Assembly: GCA_005787645.1 (NCBI GenBank)
Contig: SYAM01000050.1
Location: 1-9,651 of the forward strand
Reading direction: 5' to 3'
Source: Actinomycetota bacterium
Lineage (GTDB): Bacteria; Actinomycetota; Actinomycetes; Nanopelagicales; Nanopelagicaceae
DNA length: 9,651 bases
The notes beneath the pieces were generated by a model. It ran no database searches, was not told the DNA's origin, and saw only the letters and a program-made list of their open reading frames with translations. Positions within the stretch are counted from its first letter, which is position 1. Every line of letters begins with the position of its first letter. Made by a program: the position numbers and the translations under genes. Shown here piece by piece: positions 6,056-9,651 of this stretch.

Positions 6056-8737
6056 TTAACTAAGAGTTGCTAGGTATGCCTCAAGTTCCTTGATGGCATC
6101 TGGAATAGCCTTAGCATTCACCCCTCCACCTTGGGCGAAATCCTCTTTTCCGCCACCTCCCCCGCCCAGCGCTGTAGACGCTCGCTTGACCATCTCGCCG
6201 GCTTTCGCCCCAGATGCGCGTGACGCCTCGTTGGTCTGAGCAACCACAATCGGTTTAGCCCCTGCAGAAAAGAGGGCGATTACAGACGATTCGTTATTCA
6301 TACGTGAGATGAGTGCGCCAGCAATGGCACGTAGATCCTCATTATTGAGATCACCTTTAACTGTCGCAATAATCGAATTTATTCCTCGCGACGATTTTAC
6401 ATTCTTGAGAAGGTCCTCGACCTGACCCAATGCCTCTTTGCTCTTGAACTGTGTAATCTCCTTCTCAGCGTTCTTCAACCGATCTAGAATGGTTTCAATT
6501 CGCTCTGGTAATTCTTCACTCTTAGTTACTTTGAGCGCCTCACTAATAGAATTTATGATTATGTGCTCTCGGGCAAAGAAGCGATAGGCATCTACGCCGA
6601 CCAAAGCTTCGACTCTGCGCACTCCTGAACCAATAGATGATTCTCCGAGTAGTTTGACGATTCCCACTTGACTCGAGCGAGAGACATGGGTGCCACCACA
6701 CAACTCTTTTGCCCAATCGCCTACTGAAATTACCCGCACCTCTTCGCCATACTTTTCACCAAAGAGCGCAATGGCACCTGTCCGCTTCGCTTCTGCCTGT
6801 GACATTACTTCCGAACTGACGGGTAGATCCAGAATCAATTGTGAATTGACTCGATCTTCAACCTCACTCATGGTGCTCGCCGAAACGGCACCTACGGCAG
6901 CAAAATCGAATCGGAATCGACCAGGTTGATTCTCGGTTCCTGCTTGTGTGGCAGTTTCCCCAAGAGCCTCTCGGAATGATTTGTGAACCATGTGAGTTGC
7001 TGTGTGTGACCGTGAGAGCGCGTGCCGCCGTTCATTATCAATTTCAGCGAATACTTGTTCATGAAGTGCGATTTCACCCTTTATGACTTTCCCTCGATGA
7101 ACGAATAATCCAGGAAGCGGCGCTTGAACATCCTCGATTTCTACCGAGGATCCAGAGGCATTGACGATCTTGCCCCAATCAGCGACCTGTCCGCCGCCTT
7201 CGGCGTAGAACGGTGTCCGATCAAGGATTATTTCCACCTCATCTCCAGCCTTCGCACTCGAAACTGGAACTCCCTTACTTAAAAGGAAGGTAACTTTCGC
7301 TTCGGCGTAGAAGTGTTCATACCCTAAAAAGGTTGTGATTCCCGCAGCATCAATCGCACTGCGATAGACAGTGAGGTCAGTATGGCCCGTCTTTTTCGCC
7401 TTTGCATCCGCCTTTGCGCGACTCTTCTGTTCACTCATTAACTTCTTGAAGGCCTCTTGATCGACTTTCAAGCCGATCTCCTCTGCCATCTCCAAGGTAA
7501 GGTCAATTGGAAAACCATAAGTATCGTGTAACTTAAAAGCATCATCACCAGAGATTGTTGTTGATTTTCTCTTCTTCAAATCATCAGCAGCGCTTTCAAA
7601 TAGGGTCGTTCCTGAACGAAGGGTTTGCAGGAATGACTCCTCTTCACTTGCGGCGACTTGAGTGATGCGATTGCGGTCAGATTTAAGTTCAGGATATTGC
7701 GGACCCATAGCGAGAATAGCGCTATCCATCAATTCTACGATCGTCAGATCTTGCGCACCGAGAATTCGCATATTTCGAATTGTTCGACGCATCATGCGGC
7801 GTAATACGTAGCCCCGACCCTCATTACCAGGGGTAACTCCATCACAGATCAACATGGCTGCGGTTCGAGCGTGATCTGCGATGACCCTCAGTGACACATC
7901 ATTCTTCACGTTCGCGCCATATTTCTTACCAGTCAGCAAGGAGGCTGTGTCGAGGATTTTTCTAGTTGTATCTATCTCATAAATATTCTCAACGCCCTGT
8001 AATAATGCAGCAGTACGTTCTAACCCAAGTCCGGTGTCGATGCTCTTCTTTGGTAGATCGCCAAGTATCGGGAAATCATCTTTTCCGCTACCGGCACCAC
8101 GTTCAAATTGCATGAAAACTAGATTCCAAATCTCAAGGTACCGATCCTCATCGGCAACAGGTCCGCCTTCACGTCCATATTGAGCACCTCGATCAAAATA
8201 GATTTCTGAACAAGGGCCACAAGGACCTGGAACTCCCATTGACCAGAAGTTATCGGCCATTCCACGACGTTGGATTCGTTCTGGAGAAATGCCTATCTGC
8301 TTCTCCCATATAGACGCCGCTTCATCATCGTCATGATAAACAGTGACCCAGAGCTTTGATTCAGGGAAGCCATAGCCTCCATCTTTAATGGGCCTGGTGA
8401 GCAACTCCCAGGCCAGTGCAATGGCTCCCTCTTTGAAATAATCCCCAAAAGAAAAATTTCCGCACATTTGAAAGAAAGAACCGTGGCGAGTGGTCTTTCC
8501 AACTTCATCGATGTCGAGGGTTCTGACACATTTTTGAACGGAAGTTGCTCGCGGATAAGGAGGAGCAAGCTCACCTAAGAAAAATGGTTTGAAAGGCACC
8601 ATGCCCGCATTGACTAAAAGTAGGTTTGGATCATCGGCAACCAATGAGGCAGAAGGCACTACGGTGTGGTTGAGCCCGACCTTATTCTCGCTCTCAAAAA
8701 ATGACAACCAACGACGGCGAATCTCAGCAGAATCCAT
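6056..8737 (-). CDS. alaS: Alanine--tRNA ligase
   Basis: Class II aminoacyl-tRNA synthetase that charges tRNA-Ala and clears misactivated Ser and Gly. The full 893 residues match the long bacterial form. The aminoacylation domain (about 1-240) shows NAGMVPFKPFF, CVRTLDIDEVGKTTRHGSFF, GNFSFGDYFKE, and motif 3 TGLGLERTA (235-243). A tRNA-recognition helical region follows, then the editing domain, with zinc ligands His578 and His582 in HTATH and Cys680 and His684 in CGGTH. A coiled coil (about 735-785) leads to the C-Ala domain, ending with the glycine-rich LGGGGGGKEDFAQGGG (857-872). The ATG lies 18 bases after the stop of the upstream DUF948 gene, with a modest GGAA ribosome site about 11 bases ahead. 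No alanine-responsive leader or T-box can fit in so short a gap, so the gene is presumably transcribed from upstream. Confidence 0.99.
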   Translation of the reverse strand: MDSAEIRRRWLSFFESENKVGLNHTVVPSASLVADDPNLLLVNAGMVPFKPFFLGELAPPYPRATSVQKCVRTLDIDEVGKTTRHGSFFQMCGNFSFGDYFKEGAIALAWELLTRPIKDGGYGFPESKLWVTVYHDDDEAASIWEKQIGISPERIQRRGMADNFWSMGVPGPCGPCSEIYFDRGAQYGREGGPVADEDRYLEIWNLVFMQFERGAGSGKDDFPILGDLPKKSIDTGLGLERTAALLQGVENIYEIDTTRKILDTASLLTGKKYGANVKNDVSLRVIADHARTAAMLICDGVTPGNEGRGYVLRRMMRRTIRNMRILGAQDLTIVELMDSAILAMGPQYPELKSDRNRITQVAASEEESFLQTLRSGTTLFESAADDLKKRKSTTISGDDAFKLHDTYGFPIDLTLEMAEEIGLKVDQEAFKKLMSEQKSRAKADAKAKKTGHTDLTVYRSAIDAAGITTFLGYEHFYAEAKVTFLLSKGVPVSSAKAGDEVEIILDRTPFYAEGGGQVADWGKIVNASGSSVEIEDVQAPLPGLFVHRGKVIKGEIALHEQVFAEIDNERRHALSRSHTATHMVHKSFREALGETATQAGTENQPGRFRFDFAAVGAVSASTMSEVEDRVNSQLILDLPVSSEVMSQAEAKRTGAIALFGEKYGEEVRVISVGDWAKELCGGTHVSRSSQVGIVKLLGESSIGSGVRRVEALVGVDAYRFFAREHIIINSISEALKVTKSEELPERIETILDRLKNAEKEITQFKSKEALGQVEDLLKNVKSSRGINSIIATVKGDLNNEDLRAIAGALISRMNNESSVIALFSAGAKPIVVAQTNEASRASGAKAGEMVKRASTALGGGGGGKEDFAQGGGVNAKAIPDAIKELEAYLATLS

Positions 8738-8755
8738 GCAAGTATTTTCCGTCGA

Positions 8756-9100
8756 CTACTTCTTCTTTTTCCTTGACGCTTTTGCTATTCCCCAGGCTAC
8801 CCCCGCTAATTTCGCTGCGGAGCCCTTTGATAGAACTGAATCGGCTGAAGAAGAGAGTTTGGTGGCGAAAGTTTCAACGCTCCTGGTGAGATGGTCAACT
8901 CTTTCCAATTGTCTATTAGTCAATTCGACAGTCGTGGTCACTTCTTCAATGAGAGGAAGGGTCTCTGTGCTTACGTTTTTAATGGCTGTGCTGGCCTCAT
9001 CAAGCACCCTACTAAATCGGATAACAGCGTAGGCAATCGCTACCGCGACAACTGCCAGCGCACTAGCTGCGATTATTGCGGCAATCCCACCTGCGCTCAT
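8756..9100 (-). CDS. DUF948-type small membrane-anchored coiled-coil protein
   Basis: A 114-residue protein of unknown function. A strongly hydrophobic helix (about residues 6-29, rich in Ala, Val and Ile) is followed by a polar, heptad-like stretch (about 31-90), with FSRVLDEAS and LIEEVTTTVELTNRQLERVDHL suggesting a helical or coiled-coil stalk. A basic tail ends in SRKKKK. The pattern and position just upstream of alaS match the DUF948 proteins found next to alaS in many actinobacteria; I recall no established function. Topology cannot be decided from sequence alone: the basic C-terminus favours a cytoplasmic stalk. The ATG overlaps the rarA stop by ATGA and has a strong ribosome site, GGAGGG six bases upstream, so this start is secure. 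It is probably expressed with both rarA and alaS. Confidence 0.8.
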   Translation of the reverse strand: MSAGGIAAIIAASALAVVAVAIAYAVIRFSRVLDEASTAIKNVSTETLPLIEEVTTTVELTNRQLERVDHLTRSVETFATKLSSSADSVLSKGSAAKLAGVAWGIAKASRKKKK

Positions 9101-9651
9101 TCTTCGCCCTCCAAAATTTCCCGTATTCGCGAAAGCGCCTGCGAAATTCGCGCCTCCGCCCCGTGGCCTGTCGGTTCGTAATATCTCCGACCTACCAGCG
9201 GTCCGGGTAGATATTTCGCGCTCACAACACCCTCGGGATAGTCATGAGGGTACCGGTAAACCCCGTTCTGACCGAATGGCGAATTGCCATCTCGCAAATT
9301 TTCTGGAACTTCCCCTATCTCTGCCTTGGCGATATCTGTCTGCGCTTGCCCCAGGGCGCGGTAGAGCGCATTTGATTTTGGCGCTAACGCGCAGTAAACG
9401 GTCGCATGCACCAGCGCATAGTGTCCCTCGGGTGCACCCACCAATGCCACCGCCGAGGCCGCCGCTGTTGTCACGACAAGCGCCTGAGAATCAGCCATGC
9501 CAATATCTTCGCTAGCAAGAATAACCAAACGTCGGGCAAGAAAACGTAAATCTTCTCCACCCTCAATGGCACGGAGTAGGTAATGAATTGCTGCATCAAC
9601 ATCAGAACCTCGGACAGATTTTATAAAGGCGCTGATGATGTCGTAATGCAA
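9097..9651 (-). CDS. rarA: Replication-associated recombination protein A, C-terminal part (N-terminus outside window)
   Basis: C-terminal 184 residues of the RarA/MgsA AAA+ ATPase, a relative of clamp-loader and RuvB ATPases that acts at stalled replication forks and binds SSB in other bacteria. The P-loop and other ATPase motifs lie beyond the right edge. The visible part is the tetramerisation/C-terminal region, with family hallmarks HYDIISAFIKSVRGSD at its start, ARRLVILASEDIGMAD (39-54), APKSN (90-94) and YRYPHDYPEGVVSAKYLP (132-149). The frame is open to the last base, where the first visible codon is an internal TTG (Leu), not a start. The C-terminus overlaps the following DUF948 gene by ATGA. 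Nothing suggests truncation other than the window edge. Confidence 0.95.
   Translation of the reverse strand: MHYDIISAFIKSVRGSDVDAAIHYLLRAIEGGEDLRFLARRLVILASEDIGMADSQALVVTTAAASAVALVGAPEGHYALVHATVYCALAPKSNALYRALGQAQTDIAKAEIGEVPENLRDGNSPFGQNGVYRYPHDYPEGVVSAKYLPGPLVGRRYYEPTGHGAEARISQALSRIREILEGEE
9107..9112 (-). promoter_or_regulatory. Strong ribosome binding site for the DUF948 gene
   Basis: The minus strand reads GGAGGG, six bases before the ATG at 9100, inside the last codons of rarA. It is the best Shine-Dalgarno match among the gene starts in the window and fixes the start of the small membrane protein. Confidence 0.75.

Noticed and set aside
8589..9032. A 147-codon open frame on the plus strand across the alaS start and the DUF948 gene
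   Set aside because: It lies antisense to two well-supported genes, has low-complexity composition with a Phe run complementary to the Lys-rich tail, and matches no family I recognise.
1..9651. Search for mobile elements, CRISPR arrays, tRNA/rRNA genes, toxin-antitoxin or defence genes
   Set aside because: Practically every base is accounted for by conserved housekeeping genes on one strand. I saw no direct-repeat arrays, transposase motifs, tRNA-like folds or unexplained gene-sized stretches.

Overview
The window is a single unbroken run of genes, all on the minus strand, with almost no non-coding DNA. The largest gap between genes is about 52 bases. Read in the direction of transcription (high to low coordinates), the order is: rarA (C-terminal part, cut by the right edge), a small DUF948-type membrane protein, alaS, ruvX/yqgF, mltG, aroE, a small A24-type prepilin peptidase, aroC, aroK, aroB and aroQ (cut by the left edge). 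I see no RNA gene, mobile element, CRISPR array, convincing promoter or intrinsic terminator.

The gene order is the classic actinobacterial one. From memory, Mycobacterium tuberculosis carries the same series in two nearby blocks: alaS, ruvX, mltG, aroE and a prepilin-peptidase-like gene, then aroC, aroK, aroB and the type II dehydroquinase. Protein details agree, for example the AroC start (MLRWLTAGESHGPA) and the type II dehydroquinase. Base composition looks close to balanced, not GC-rich, and the genes are tightly packed and overlapping. This suggests a streamlined, lower-GC actinobacterium, such as the freshwater acI/Nanopelagicales group. That placement is inference; no marker in the window proves it.

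Region by region: 9097-9651 is replication-fork maintenance (RarA). 8756-9100 is a short membrane-anchored coiled-coil protein of unknown role. 6056-8737 is alanyl-tRNA synthetase with a complete editing domain. 5589-6050 is the RuvX/YqgF nuclease. 4559-5605 is the MltG endolytic murein transglycosylase. 1-4562 is a shikimate-pathway block interrupted only by the prepilin-peptidase gene. It supplies five of the seven steps to chorismate: AroB (step 2), AroQ (3), AroE (4), AroK (5) and AroC (7). DAHP synthase (step 1) and EPSP synthase (step 6) are not in the window.

Four junctions share a four-base ATGA stop/start overlap (rarA/DUF948, mltG/aroE, aroK/aroB, aroB/aroQ), and ruvX overlaps mltG by more. 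This points to one or a few long polycistronic messages with coupled translation. I looked for an undescribed system and found none: this is conserved housekeeping DNA. The observations most worth a second look are modest: a stand-alone peptidase-only prepilin peptidase inside the aro operon, an unusual lid loop in AroQ, and the mltG start-site question.
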